From: Bin87 sp965220265
GTDB lineage: Bacteria > Chloroflexota > Dehalococcoidia > Lucifugimonadales > UBA3495
Reading direction: 5' to 3'
Length of the DNA stretch: 64,000 nucleotides
Assembly (NCBI GenBank): GCA_965220265.1
Contig: CBDCPM010000004.1
Coordinates: forward strand, 3,224,001-3,288,000
Positions 44,006 through 53,454 of the stretch are shown here, in pieces. The translations under genes were made by a program, and so were the position numbers. Positions within the stretch are counted from its first letter, which is position 1; every line of letters starts with the position of its first letter. Below the pieces are notes generated by a model. The model was not told the DNA's origin. It searched no databases and saw only the letters and a program-made list of their open reading frames with translations.

Positions 44006-44764
44006 CTATTCCTCTCTCAGCGTCTGGACGGACTCCAAAAGCCTGAGTGCGTACACGTCGGCCACTACCTTCACCCACGACGGCTTCACCCAAAATAGCC
44101 AAATGGCAACAGCCCCGGTGTTCACGGCCGCAACCGCTAGCCGAACTACCGCAACAGTATCCGGGTGAGTCAAAACGCCCCACCAAGGGTCTGGCCAGGG
44201 ACGCCCCCATACGGTCAACACCAGCAGCATCCAAGAGAACAAAGCGAGTACCACCCCAATGGACGCCCCGACGGGCTTCATACCCCACAGGTTGCGCCTG
44301 AATCCGTAGTTGACGTTCTCGGCAAAAACCAAGCCGAACCTAGTTTGGTCACGGGTGGCGGCACGCAAAGCCCTAATCGCCTCCTCGTACTGCACGTCCG
44401 ACCACTCTGGACAGGTTTCCTCCTCTCGTTCAGTAGGCAGCGAGTGCTCGATCCACCGCTCAAACTGCTCGCGCAAGCCAGACCCTAGCTCGATGTCTCC
44501 CGAAGTTCGACGATGCCGGAGCAAACGGGTAGTAGGCGGTCCATCCCAGCCCTCCCAGAGATCAGGCTCCTTCCTGCGGCCCAGCTCCCGCCCTACCTGC
44601 GCCATAACGGCAGTCCCGCCGGCTGCCCCCAGGAGTCCGACGAAAGCAGAAACGAAGAGAGGAAGTTCGGGCAACAGCGCGAACAGAAAGATCCCCAGCG
44701 GAAGAACGACCATGAACGCGGGCTGCACACGGGCGCGGAACGTGTATGCGTCAGCGAAAGGCAT
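44006..44764 (-). CDS. Hypothetical four-helix membrane protein
   Basis: The 252-residue protein has an N-terminal hydrophobic pair (FMVVLPLGIFLFALLPELPL; SAFVGLLGAAGGTAVMAQVG), a cytoplasmic middle with GPPTTRLLRHRRTSGDIELG and a helical region (QYEEAIRALRAATRDQTRFG). Two further membrane helices follow (ASIGVVLALFSWMLLVLTVW; VVRLAVAAVNTGAVAIWLFW). ATG 44764 is 12 bases after the stop of the metallo-hydrolase gene, so the two form an operon. Two-component sets of a membrane protein with a soluble enzyme are common in defence islands, but no characterised system can be named. Confidence 0.7.
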   Translation of the reverse strand: MPFADAYTFRARVQPAFMVVLPLGIFLFALLPELPLFVSAFVGLLGAAGGTAVMAQVGRELGRRKEPDLWEGWDGPPTTRLLRHRRTSGDIELGSGLREQFERWIEHSLPTEREEETCPEWSDVQYEEAIRALRAATRDQTRFGLVFAENVNYGFRRNLWGMKPVGASIGVVLALFSWMLLVLTVWGRPWPDPWWGVLTHPDTVAVVRLAVAAVNTGAVAIWLFWVKPSWVKVVADVYALRLLESVQTLREE

Positions 44765-44776
44765 GATGGTTGGCCC

Positions 44777-45625
44777 TCAGTCGACCGTCACCTTCAGCGA
44801 GCCTATTTGACCAGGTATGGGCGTAATTTCCACGTCCAACATTCCGTCGTTTCGCGTAGTCAAGCAGTACCGCGTTTCCTGGCCACCGCTCCGCTTGTTG
44901 ACATTCCATCCTCGCGAAACCTCTGTGTATCTGCCGGTCACGCTGGTGTCTACGACGCGACCATCAGAAACCAGCGTTATCAAAGGACGGAAAACTTCAA
45001 ACAAAGGCCGGTGGAATCCAGATTCACGCCCGTAATGCGCTGCAACCAACACATGGGTACCCTTGACCGCGGAGACGAAGTCGCTTCGGCCCAGCAGCTC
45101 CGTCCACGAGGGCGACTCGTTGTCCCCTGGAACCAGAATTTTCACGCCACCGTACTCGATTGCAGTAACCACGCTGTGATTGTTGAGGTTGCTCGTCGAG
45201 GACTGCGAAGGTACGAATGTCTTGATCGACGCCCCACCATTGTTCTGCGGCAAGTCAACGTCCTCGTGTGGCCCAACAGGGCTGCTGTACCGCTGTCTAA
45301 TCTCAAGATACTTCTGAATCTTGGCTTCCGCTTCTTGATTCAGCGGCGGGTGCCCTCCCCGGATGTCAGCCTCAGTCAGATGCTTAGGACTCCCAAGCGT
45401 TCCAGGAGTCAGCGCATCGAAGTTGAGAATGTCGTCAATGTGATCCATGTGCGGGTGCGTGATCGTCACGTGGTCGAGCTTACGCACCCCTTCGTGCCAA
45501 AGGTGCGTCAAAGGACTAAAGTCGTCGCCAGCACCCAAGTCTATGACAATGTGCTTCCCGCTAGGAGTTCCAATGTAAGCAGCACTGCCGTGCTGCACGT
45601 TCCACATTATGAAACGCAAGGGCAT
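44777..45625 (-). CDS. Metallo-beta-lactamase-fold hydrolase (ComEC-like MBL domain)
   Basis: The 282-residue protein carries the MBL metal motif THPHMDHIDD (His57, His59, Asp61, His62) after an N-terminal strand MWNVQHGSAAYIGTPSGKHI with Asp29. Further ligands are plausible in NNHSVVTAIEYGGVKILVPG DNE and VLVAAHYGRESG. The layout (MWNVxxGxA, PGD) is that of the stand-alone ComEC/Rec2-type MBL domain, a likely nuclease or phosphodiesterase, here without ComEC membrane helices. The partner gene at 44006-44764 encodes the membrane component. Two hairpins lie upstream at 45665-45741. Confidence 0.82.
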   Translation of the reverse strand: MPLRFIMWNVQHGSAAYIGTPSGKHIVIDLGAGDDFSPLTHLWHEGVRKLDHVTITHPHMDHIDDILNFDALTPGTLGSPKHLTEADIRGGHPPLNQEAEAKIQKYLEIRQRYSSPVGPHEDVDLPQNNGGASIKTFVPSQSSTSNLNNHSVVTAIEYGGVKILVPGDNESPSWTELLGRSDFVSAVKGTHVLVAAHYGRESGFHRPLFEVFRPLITLVSDGRVVDTSVTGRYTEVSRGWNVNKRSGGQETRYCLTTRNDGMLDVEITPIPGQIGSLKVTVD

Positions 45626-45664
45626 AATTTCCTCCGCTTGCCGTAAGGCTGGCGCAAAATATGA

Positions 45665-45692
45665 GCGGCTCCGCAGCGCGCTGCGGAGCCGC
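45665..45692. terminator. Perfect palindrome between operons
   Basis: GCGGCTCCGCAGC-gc-GCTGCGGAGCCGC is a perfect 28-base palindrome. It lies between the broken methylase gene (end 45745) and the metallo-hydrolase start (45625), followed on the minus strand by a short AT-rich stretch. It may terminate the upstream transcript; the T-run is weak. Confidence 0.55.
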
Positions 45693-45721
45693 CAACGACC
45701 TCAAATTTTACAGGATTCCTG

Positions 45722-45741
45722 GGTTGGGCTTCAGCCCAACC
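45722..45741. terminator. Hairpin just after the broken methylase gene
   Basis: GGTTGGGCT-tc-AGCCCAACC is a perfect stem four bases beyond the stop at 45745 (minus strand). It could act as a terminator together with the palindrome at 45665-45692, or be a REP-type repeat. Confidence 0.55.
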
Positions 45742-45744
45742 TTG

Positions 45745-47384
45745 TCAGGCTGCCCAGACCCGCGCGACGGCGTCCTCGATGCGCTGCTCCATGCGTTTCA
45801 TCAGCTCACGGTTGGCCGACACTACCAACCTCTCTGACTCAATGCCTGCAGCAACCACGTGCTGCTCTTCGAGAGACGGCAATGGGATCTTTATGCGCTC
45901 GAGGTTGCCCTTAGTAATGTGAACCAAGCCAACCCCTCCATGCAGATTTTGCTCGACCTCTGCCACCGCCCGATTCAGCACGTTGAACAAATATCCTTTA
46001 TCAGCCACCTCGCGGTTAAACTCCACCTTGAAAATGTGCTGGTTGAGTATTGCCTTTCCGCCGTGCCAAATATGCGCACCAAACGATGTCCCTCGAGAAC
46101 CGGACCAGGAAAACAGGAGCTCTCCGTTGTTGATGATGTAACGTTCCTTGACCTCGCCGGTGTAATAATTGAATTTGCTTTCCTCAGAATTCAGGTTCTG
46201 GATCCGAATTATGGGAAGACCTCCGCTATCCGCACCTTCCCATTGTGAGGGCTTGAAAGCTCGGCCGTTGACCAAACCGCAAATATCTCCAATTTCCACT
46301 AGCGGCCATTCAGGGTCAACCGAGACCCGCGGCCGCCAGTTGTCGACCACCGCACACGCCCCGTCGATCACCCGCTGGTAGCCCTCAATCTCGGCTACGA
46401 GCTCGCGCTGGACCTCCAGGGGTGGCAGGGGTAGCTTGTAATTCTGGTAAACGTCATTCCGGTTAAGTCCGGGGACACCCGCCCCCTCTCGCAATTTGGG
46501 CAAATCCAAGGATTCTAGCAAGCGGTACACGTAACAGATGTCTGCGCGAGCTGGGTCGGCGACATTTACTTAGTACGTGGTATCAATGGGAAAGCAGTTG
46601 CTTTCGACGTATGACACCTCACCAGCCGAACCTTTCCGACCAACGATGATTGCAGGACCTTCAATGAGGTACTCACTGTGGTATCCGCTGATACCGTTGG
46701 AACCCATTACAGGATAGGGACCATCTACCCGATTTTTCTTGGGCAGGCTGGCCCCGTACTCCAAAGTACAAACTTCTTCGAACGGAACGGCCTCATATTT
46801 AGAGGTCTTGGCATCCTGCGTCCGGTAGCGTTCACCACTCAGGGTGAACACGCCATCAGCAGCGATTTCGATCTTGGCAACAACGCGACCCAGCGTCGGC
46901 TGGTACCCATCCAAGCCACCGCCTCCGCGAACCCAGCATAGGTACTCGTTGACTTCGTCTGCCACAACAGGTAGATCGTCATGGCTGATGGGCCGGCGCT
47001 GCGCGCCCAGGTCATAACCGTCATTCTCCACCTTGAAGAAGCCGACGTAATCCGTCATCGGCGCCAGCACCTTGTCGAGTATCAGGATTGACGTCTTGAC
47101 GCCGCTGTAAGGGTTGAACACGCCGCCAGGCAACGAAATCACCGCCACGAGGCTCTCGTCCAACAGGAAGCGTCGCAACTGCCGGTAGGCGTTCTGGCTC
47201 TGGAATATGATGCCCTCCGGCACGATGATGCCGGCCCGCCCGTGCTCGTTCAGGTGCGACGCGATGTAGTCCACGAAAAGCACTTCCGCCCGCTTCGCTG
47301 GCACGCGGAACCGGTTGTGCGGCTGAATCCCACCCTTCCGCGTCATGAACGGCGGATTCGCCAACATCACGTCCGCGTAGTCGT
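45745..47384 (-). pseudogene. N6-adenine methylase-specificity fusion, 5' truncated and with a nonsense codon
   Basis: From the left junction near 47384 the sequence starts inside the methylase core at catalytic motif IV (ADVMLANPPFMTRKGG) and continues AGIIVPEGIIFQSQNAYRQL and YSGVKTSILILDKVLAP. A target-recognition domain follows (AVPFEEVCTLEYGASLPKKN). At 46570-46572 a TAA replaces a Tyr codon within FPIDTTYYVNVADPA-like sequence. The same frame continues VNVADPARADICYVYRLLES, LPPLEVQRELVAEIEGYQRV and a second recognition domain to the stop at 45745. The AdoMet motif I and any nuclease domain are missing. The original was a fused HsdM-HsdS-like protein. Confidence 0.85.
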
Positions 47385-47387
47385 TCC

Positions 47388-47836
47388 AGCGGACACGACG
47401 TCGACACCGAGGCGCAGAACAGGTTTGAACTCCACGGCAGAACCGCCACCCTGGCCGGCCGGCCCGACCTCATCGCCCGCCGGGAAGACAAAGCCGTCAT
47501 CGTCGACGCCAAGACCGGCCACGACAGCCCCAGTCACGCCGTCCAGGTCATGATCTACCTGTACGCCGTCCCCAGGGCCATCGAACGGTACCGGAGATTC
47601 AAACTCAGGGGGCAGGTCACCTACCGCGACCACACGGTCAGCATTTCAGCAGAGGCCGTCGACGAGCAGTTCATCCAGAACCTGAGCGCGCTAATCCGCC
47701 GTCTGTCAGCCGACGAACCGCCTAGACGGGTACCCAGCCGCCAGGAGTGCCGATTCTGCGACATCAGCGCCGCCGAGTGCCCAGCCCGCGTGGACGAAGC
47801 CTCCGAGACCGAAGCTGGAGTAACCGCCGACTTCTG
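47388..47836 (+). pseudogene. PD-(D/E)XK family protein, C-terminal two thirds
   Basis: No start codon: the frame begins at the junction with the truncated methylase. It reads SGHDVDTEAQNRFELHGRTA, TLAGRPDLIARREDKAVIVD AKTG (the D...D-x-K nuclease motif), SHAVQVMIYLYAVPRAIERY, and a terminal Cys cluster ECRFCDISAAECPARVDE, typical of Cas4-like exonuclease-fold proteins with an iron-sulfur or zinc site. The N-terminus expected (compare 12540-12659) is absent. The catalytic motifs themselves are intact. Confidence 0.8.
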
Positions 47837-47853
47837 AAGGGCAGCCGCCGCAT

Positions 47854-48663
47854 GGCCGATGTCCAAGTAGCAAAACGCAACAGCATGACGACACGACGCT
47901 GGCAGCCCATCGCACGCCTGTCACACAACCAGAGCACGACTTCTTGTCGGACGACGAACTGCTCCAGCAGTGGCTTGACCAACAAACCCACGTGGGGAGG
48001 CAGACCCGACGGCACTCCACTGCACGTGGGCCATCGAGACCGGCATTGTCGAAGGCCTCTACCGGCTGGACGACATCCAGACTAGAACCTTCATCGAGCA
48101 TGGCTTCAAGTCGACGAACATCCCTCAGACCAGCACGGGCCACCTCGACAACCTGCTGGACGTCCTGCAGGAACACCTGACGGCTCTCGATGCCATCTAC
48201 GGCGCGGTACGCCGTGGACAGCCCATCAGACGCTCCGCCATCCGACAGCTCCAACAGGTAATCGTCGCCCACCTGCCCACCTGCCAGGCCATGAACGGGC
48301 TCGGCCAGTGGTTCGACGCCACCCTGCATCGCGACGCCTTCAAGACGATGCCCAACAACCCCACCCAGCCCTACGGTGTCGTTCACCAGCACTGCCCTCT
48401 GGAACACGTCAACTCGGAAATCGAACACCTGCTCACCTGGTACCACGAGTAAGTAAATCAGAGTGCCGTCTACCACCCACTGCTGGTGGCGGCGTGGCTC
48501 CACCACTGGTTCGCCCAGTTACACCCCTTCACCGACGGCAAGAGCCGCGTCACGCTGGCCCTAGTTACTTGGCACCTTGTGCAGCACGACTACCTGCCCA
48601 TAGTCATCACCCGAGACGACCGAAGCGCCTACATTGACGCCTCAAAGCCACCGACGGCGACCT
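47854..48663 (+). pseudogene. Fic-family protein, degenerate
   Basis: Pieces in different frames make a Fic protein: DDELLQQWLDQQTHV, then WAIETGIVEGLYRLDDIQTR and TFIEHGFKSTNIPQTSTGHL in another frame, IRQLQQVIVAHLPTCQAMNG, a stop at about 48452, and HPLLVAAWLHHWFAQLHPFT DGKSRV. The Fic catalytic motif (normally HPFxxGNGR) is altered to HPFTDGKSRV. Fic enzymes AMPylate or otherwise modify proteins. This copy has at least one frameshift, one stop and a changed active site, so it is not functional. Confidence 0.75.
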
Positions 48664-48688
48664 GAACCCACTGGTTACTTTGCTGACC

Positions 48689-50164
48689 CTAACGGAATGA
48701 GTATCCTACGGAGCGAGCTCGACCTGAAAATTCACCGGAAAGCAACTCGAAACGCCGAACCGAAAGATCAAAATTTAGTGGCACGCTTTGAGGAGCCATA
48801 GGGTCGACCATGTCGTGAATCAATTGGTACAAGCCAAAATTTGACTGCTCCTCTTCCGAGGCATCCACAGGAACATGGGTCAAACCAGCCATGGTGGAAC
48901 GGAGCCGGCCATAAAGAGGAAGCCGCTCGGGGATCTCAAGCGCCGCATTGCCGTAATCCCACCTTCCCAGCATTGAGCCAATTATGGCGGCTTCAACGAG
49001 TCGACCGGACCTAGAGTGACGCAGTTCGCCCCGTTCCACGGCCGCGAAGACCGTTCCTACAGCCTCCTCGTCCGTGAGAGTTTCATCATGATCAGCAAGC
49101 CTCCGGTATAGAGTCGGGTTGAGGGCCTCAACTATGATCAACACCGTCAACGCTCTGATGAGAACAAACTCACTGGTTGATAGTGACGACAGAACCAAGC
49201 CGAAACGGTGGACGGCTTGCCCCACGTCCCTCAAAGTGAAGACCGGCTCGCTGAGGAAATCCTTCAACGCAACAACAGAGCCTTGATAAATTTCATTCAT
49301 GACGTGGTTCTGGACTTGCTCGGAGAAACCAGAAACCCCGGCCGAATTCAACAAATCGTCCATGAACTGCTGCCTATCAGGAGGAGGTAGTCTGAAATCA
49401 ACATCGAAAAACCGACGCAGATAGGCGGCAGCACCAAATCCTTCCCCGTACAGGGCCTTGACAGAATGGGCCAACTCAGAACGGTTGACGGCCAGCACAA
49501 AGACCATGTGTTCAACGGAGAATATATGCTTGGCAGTCTCCAAAAGCTCGACCGCGTAGGATGGACGACAACGATCAAGTTCATCAATGAACACCACAAT
49601 GGGTTTATGTTCGCTAACGTCCCGATGGGCGACGGCCATGTCCTCCAGAGAGGAACGGTATTGGCGCACCGTCTGCTGGGTCTCAACGTATCCGGACATA
49701 GCGTCCTGGGCCCAAGAACTGGCTGCATGGCCGAGTTCGCCACCTACTACGGGCACGAAGCTTGCGCCTAAACGTAAAGCACCAGGGAGGGTCCGGCGCA
49801 GAACTTGCTTGGCGAGCATCTCCATCCGGCGGATTTTGAGATCTACGGGACGTTTGCCCGAATCTTTCAAGCCGTTGGTGATCTCCGTAGAAAGCGCAAG
49901 GAAAGGATCTCCAGAGGCATCAGTTTCCCAAGCATTGAACTCAACCACAGGGTAACCTTCGTTTCGAAGGTACTGGGCCCACATTTTCAGGAACGTAGTT
50001 TTACCGGCACCCCAAGCGGCGTCCAGGGCGACAGCACATGGTCCTTCAAGGTCGCTTATCAGACGACTGAACACTTCCACCGGCTCCCTGCGGCCCAAGA
50101 GATCGAAAGCGAACGGGTCTTCAGGCGGGATTTCGATCTCCTTGGGTTGAATGCGAATAGGCAT
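48689..50164 (-). CDS. KAP-family P-loop NTPase
   Basis: The start is ATG 50164 with GAGGTGG upstream. The 491-residue protein has Walker A DAAWGAGKTTFLKMWAQYL (about residue 50), the KAP feature VEFNAWETDASGDPFLALST, and Walker B KPIVVFIDELDRCRPSYAVE. It continues with FVLAVNRSELAHSVKALYG and YLRRFFDVDFRLPPPDRQQF. KAP NTPases are STAND-like ATPases often found on plasmids and in defence islands. The hydrophobic segment between Walker A and B (LRLGASFVPVVGGELGHAAS) is short and may be a reduced membrane insertion. It appears as a single gene; C-terminal function unknown. Confidence 0.88.
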   Translation of the reverse strand: MPIRIQPKEIEIPPEDPFAFDLLGRREPVEVFSRLISDLEGPCAVALDAAWGAGKTTFLKMWAQYLRNEGYPVVEFNAWETDASGDPFLALSTEITNGLKDSGKRPVDLKIRRMEMLAKQVLRRTLPGALRLGASFVPVVGGELGHAASSWAQDAMSGYVETQQTVRQYRSSLEDMAVAHRDVSEHKPIVVFIDELDRCRPSYAVELLETAKHIFSVEHMVFVLAVNRSELAHSVKALYGEGFGAAAYLRRFFDVDFRLPPPDRQQFMDDLLNSAGVSGFSEQVQNHVMNEIYQGSVVALKDFLSEPVFTLRDVGQAVHRFGLVLSSLSTSEFVLIRALTVLIIVEALNPTLYRRLADHDETLTDEEAVGTVFAAVERGELRHSRSGRLVEAAIIGSMLGRWDYGNAALEIPERLPLYGRLRSTMAGLTHVPVDASEEEQSNFGLYQLIHDMVDPMAPQSVPLNFDLSVRRFELLSGEFSGRARSVGYSFR

Positions 50165-50329
50165 GAACCACCTCGTGAAAGTTGGGAGTGCGTAGAAGAC
50201 ACCGCCTAGTGTAGGGCGGGCCATGATAAGGCAACAAGTAAGTCGCCCGCCAACGTCGACCAGCGGCCACCCCGACCGACGGGGCGGCCGGTTTCGTTTC
50301 CGGCGCTACATACGCCAATTTTCGCCCAC

Positions 50330-50700
50330 AGAGCCACGGACCTCGGCCAAGCCCAGTGGCTGATGCGCCACACGGCGCTGCCGGTGCTCACCGTGCTGGC
50401 GCCCTCGTCGCGCTACCACCAGCAACAGGGACGCCGGCACAAGAAAATCACCGTCTGGGCCCGGCAGACCGTCATGTCCGCCTCAGGCGGACACCGTTTG
50501 CCTACCCCATCGCCCCCTGGTGCTGGCGGGGGATCCGCCTTGGGCGGACCGGATCTGCTCCGCTGACGCCAGCCTCCGCCAGCCGGTCGCTCTCATCGCC
50601 AGATTGCGCCTGGACGCCGCCCTCCACGCGCCAGCGCCATCACGCCCGCCCGGTCTGAATGTCCGGCCATCCAAATTGCGGTCATCATGCCGTCTACACC
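50330..50700 (+). pseudogene. IS701-like transposase remnant
   Basis: The translation HTALPVLTVLAPSSRYHQQQ and GRRHKKITVWARQTVM matches the central part of the transposase at 27058-28507, followed in broken frames by LRQPVALIARLRLDAALHAP. Two palindromic inserts (50476-50492 and 50534-50548) disrupt it. Both ends of the element are missing. Confidence 0.75.
50476..50548. repeat. Pair of REP-like palindromes
   Basis: GTCCGCC-tca-GGCGGAC (50476-50492) and TCCGCC-ttg-GGCGGA (50534-50548) lie within 60 bases of each other. Both are absent from the equivalent part of the other IS701-like copy, which has its own palindrome of the same kind at 27220-27238. Confidence 0.6.
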
Positions 50701-50760
50701 TCACCGGCTTGTTTCGCGAACCGGCAGCCAAGCGGCCAGAAACACCGCGGTGAAATCGGG

Positions 50761-52113
50761 CTAATTACCTGCCACCGCTCCTCCTACGGCGGCCTGGTAT
50801 CGTCCCGAGTATTTCTTTTCGTTGATTGCGAAGACAGCGATGGACGCGAGGATCTGCATCGAAGCGCAGGCGACGAAAGGCAACGCGTAAGAGCCAGTGA
50901 GGTCATACACCAACCCGGTAAGGTTGGGGCCGACCAAGCCGCCAATCTGCTGGGATAGAAATGCCATCCCCCAAATTGCCCCCAGCGACCGCAGTCCATA
51001 CACGTCGACGACCAACGCAAATGCAATGGGCGTCCAGGCGGTCCAGCACAAGCCGGCCACGACAGAGAACACCCAGAAGCTGGCAAATGTTTGAGATCCT
51101 ACGACCAGCGCCAGAAAGACGATGCCCTGGGCAGCGTAGATAGCCGCCAACACGTTCTTGCGGATGTACCGGTCGGCCAGCCAACCTCCGGCAACCGCGC
51201 CCACCCCGCCCAGCATGATCATCACCGAAAAGATGGTTGATGCCGCAGTCAACGCATACCCCTGTTCAACGGCGAACGGCACAAAAAGGAAAGAGATAAT
51301 CGAACCGGTAAAACCGCCAATTGCCAACGTCGGCAACAGGAACCAGATGGGCGGAGACCGAAACGCCCGCCGCCACCGGTCCACCTCGAACCGACCTCGT
51401 TGGAGCGCGGGCGCGCTGCCCCTACTCTGTATCTCCACCGGCGTTTCCGGGTTTCCGTCAGGCTTCAGTCCGATGTCCGACGGCCAGTTGCGCAGAAACT
51501 TCAGGCCCACCGGCAAGGCCAGGAACAAAGTGATGGCGCCCAGAGCAAGCCAGCCTTCTTGCCAGCTGTATCGAGACAAGAAAAGGCTTGTGGTGGGAGC
51601 CAACAAAGTGCGTCCCAAGGATGGGGCGGCGGTCAACAGGCCGAGCGCCAATCCCAACCGCTTCCGGAACCACCGGGCCACCAGCGGCCACAAGATCGCC
51701 AAGGAGGCGCCGCCCATCGCGATGGACAACACGAAGCCGAACAGGAAGATCAGGTGCCAGTAATGGGAGGTCCAATGCAGGCCGGCGGTGGCAAGGCCAG
51801 TCGCAACGACGCAGGTCAGGATGACTCTGCGAGAGTCGAACCTGTCGAACAGGTAACCGATGATGGGCTGAGTTACGCCGTTCATGAGTTGGCCGATGGC
51901 GATGGCGCCGGCAAAGGCAGCCATGCCCAACTCAAGTTCCATGCGCATGGGCAAGAGAAGTAAACGGGAACTCTCGGCCACTCCCGCGGTCGCTACCGAA
52001 ATGACCGCGGCGGCGGCCAGGATGTACCAACCGTAGTAGATTCTGGAACGACGTCTCGCAGCAGGTTGACCCACGGGGTCAGGTTGCGGCAACGCGTCTT
52101 TGTCTTGAAGCAT
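50761..52113 (-). CDS. Major facilitator superfamily transporter
   Basis: The 450-residue protein has about 12 membrane helices in two halves. It has the MFS signature between helices 2 and 3 (GYLFDRFDSRRVIL) and the matching loop in the second half (GGWLADRYIRKNVLAAIYAA). The start IYYGWYILAAAAVISVATAG is common in monocarboxylate/oxalate-type MFS carriers. The substrate cannot be set from sequence. GAGGGC precedes ATG 52113. It stands alone between IS remnants. Confidence 0.9.
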   Translation of the reverse strand: MLQDKDALPQPDPVGQPAARRRSRIYYGWYILAAAAVISVATAGVAESSRLLLLPMRMELELGMAAFAGAIAIGQLMNGVTQPIIGYLFDRFDSRRVILTCVVATGLATAGLHWTSHYWHLIFLFGFVLSIAMGGASLAILWPLVARWFRKRLGLALGLLTAAPSLGRTLLAPTTSLFLSRYSWQEGWLALGAITLFLALPVGLKFLRNWPSDIGLKPDGNPETPVEIQSRGSAPALQRGRFEVDRWRRAFRSPPIWFLLPTLAIGGFTGSIISFLFVPFAVEQGYALTAASTIFSVMIMLGGVGAVAGGWLADRYIRKNVLAAIYAAQGIVFLALVVGSQTFASFWVFSVVAGLCWTAWTPIAFALVVDVYGLRSLGAIWGMAFLSQQIGGLVGPNLTGLVYDLTGSYALPFVACASMQILASIAVFAINEKKYSGRYQAAVGGAVAGN

Positions 52114-52157
52114 CCGCCCTCGCTTTGGCCCTCACTGGCGTTCTCTCCAATTCCAAG

Positions 52158-52350
52158 CCCCAATCCACTACAGAAATTAGACTGTCGGCGCGCTGAAGAG
52201 TTGAGAAAGCGCCCTCGACTTCAGGGATGGCGGTTTTGGAAACAGAAACCCAACCGCAGATCAGGAGTGGTCAACGGATGCTACCGTCTGGGCAGCCCGA
52301 CCGCGTCCACGTCCCCTGCGACGATGACCGTCCGGTGGTCTACGTGGGAC
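52158..52350 (+). pseudogene. IS1380-family element remnant, 5' end
   Basis: It begins with the terminal repeat AGCCCCAATCCAC seen at the end of the intact element (complement of 36627-36639). It continues with matching leader sequence (TTGAGAAAGCG, GGTTTTGGAAACAGAAACCC) and the first transposase codons MLPSGQPDRVHVPCDDDRPV. Similarity fades near 52350. The bases to 52560 hold nothing recognisable. Confidence 0.75.
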
Positions 52351-52559
52351 AACGAAAGTCAGCTCTTGCCCATCGACGACTCTCCGCATCCGAGTGTGCC
52401 ACATCATACCGTCAATCTCACGTCCGGAGCTTTCCCGGAATGACTGGCAGCGGCTTCTGCGAACCCCTGCATTTTGTGGTGTCCACTGCCGCCGGTGATG
52501 GCGACCTACGGCTGGATACAGCCGGCAACCGTGATTCCGTTCCTCGTCAACTGATGCGG

Positions 52560-53174
52560 TCAACCGGTGGCCGACAGGTAGCTCAAGGCGATGATGATAT
52601 AAATCCAGATCATGGCTCCGACGCAGGTCAGCGCAATCGCTCCCTTGCCAACGGGAGCACGTCTGACCCCAGGGCCTTCAGGGCTGCTCCAGTGGCGTTC
52701 CGCCCAGTAGCGGTTGATATTGAACTGTATCCAGCAGATGACGCCCATGGCCATCAGGATCCTGACCAAGTCGATTGAAACCGACACGATGCCGGAAACA
52801 TACGACTCGCCCACCGCAGAAACCAGCCCCAATAGGGTGACCCAAACGACGATGCCCATGACCGCCCGTATCCGAAGGCTGCTGCGCGTACCCTGTCCCT
52901 CCATCAAACTCTCGTAGGCCCTGACGTGGGCGTAGAACCGGAACCAACCGTAGATGGGCACCAACTGGGCCAGAGCGTGCCAAACGGGGTAGGCAGTTTC
53001 TCCCGTGTGGTCGCGGTATTGTTTCCAAGTGATGTACGTCCAATAGAGCGCGTACAGCCCGTAGCTGAGCATGGTCAGCAGCATGATGCGCGGCAGAGAG
53101 ATTCGGAGACCAACCGCCACGGAACTCGGCTGAGGCGTATTGTTGCCCTGTTCCGACGGCGAGTGACGCGACAT
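52560..53174 (-). CDS. DUF4234-like membrane protein
   Basis: The 204-residue product starts at ATG 53174 with AAGGTG eight bases upstream. After a hydrophilic N-terminus comes ISLPRIMLLTMLSYGLYALY followed by WTYITWKQYRDHTGETAYPV and AQLVPIYGWFRFYAHVRAYE, the typical DUF4234-type pattern. Further helices are VVWVTLLGLVSAVG, SIDLVRILMAMGVICWIQF and TCVGAMIWIYIIIALSYLS. An integral membrane protein of unknown function. Confidence 0.75.
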   Translation of the reverse strand: MSRHSPSEQGNNTPQPSSVAVGLRISLPRIMLLTMLSYGLYALYWTYITWKQYRDHTGETAYPVWHALAQLVPIYGWFRFYAHVRAYESLMEGQGTRSSLRIRAVMGIVVWVTLLGLVSAVGESYVSGIVSVSIDLVRILMAMGVICWIQFNINRYWAERHWSSPEGPGVRRAPVGKGAIALTCVGAMIWIYIIIALSYLSATG

Positions 53175-53454
53175 TTGCTGTCACCTTCTTTGCCATCGTT
53201 TCAGGACAGTCGGCAGGCCGACTCAGCCACGGTATCGTATTGGACCAGTGACTGGTGGAGCGGAACCCGCGGTCAACTTCAAAACCCCTGTGTTGACCGC
53301 GATGTGGGGGTTGATGTTCTCCCACACCATACCACCCTCGAGGGTAACCCGACAGAGGTGTCGGAGGTGTCCATCGGTTACCAGCGCGAGCCGTCGGGCA
53401 GGCGGAGCGCGCCGGAGACGTACACCCTGAAAAAGCTGATCAGAGTGGTTCAGG

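Noticed and set aside
45665..45741. Two hairpins considered as a CRISPR-like or attachment structure
   Set aside because: They are two different palindromes without spacers; terminator or REP-type repeat is the simpler reading.
47388..47836. PD-(D/E)XK gene considered as a CRISPR-associated cas4
   Set aside because: No other cas genes or arrays are nearby and the N-terminal motif at 12659 belongs to a separate Cas4-like family; the gene is also truncated.
12540..47836. Idea that the PD-(D/E)XK N-terminal fragment (12540) and C-terminal fragment (47388) are one gene split by rearrangement
   Set aside because: About 40 residues between them are missing and another C-terminal copy exists at 53800, so direct splitting cannot be shown.
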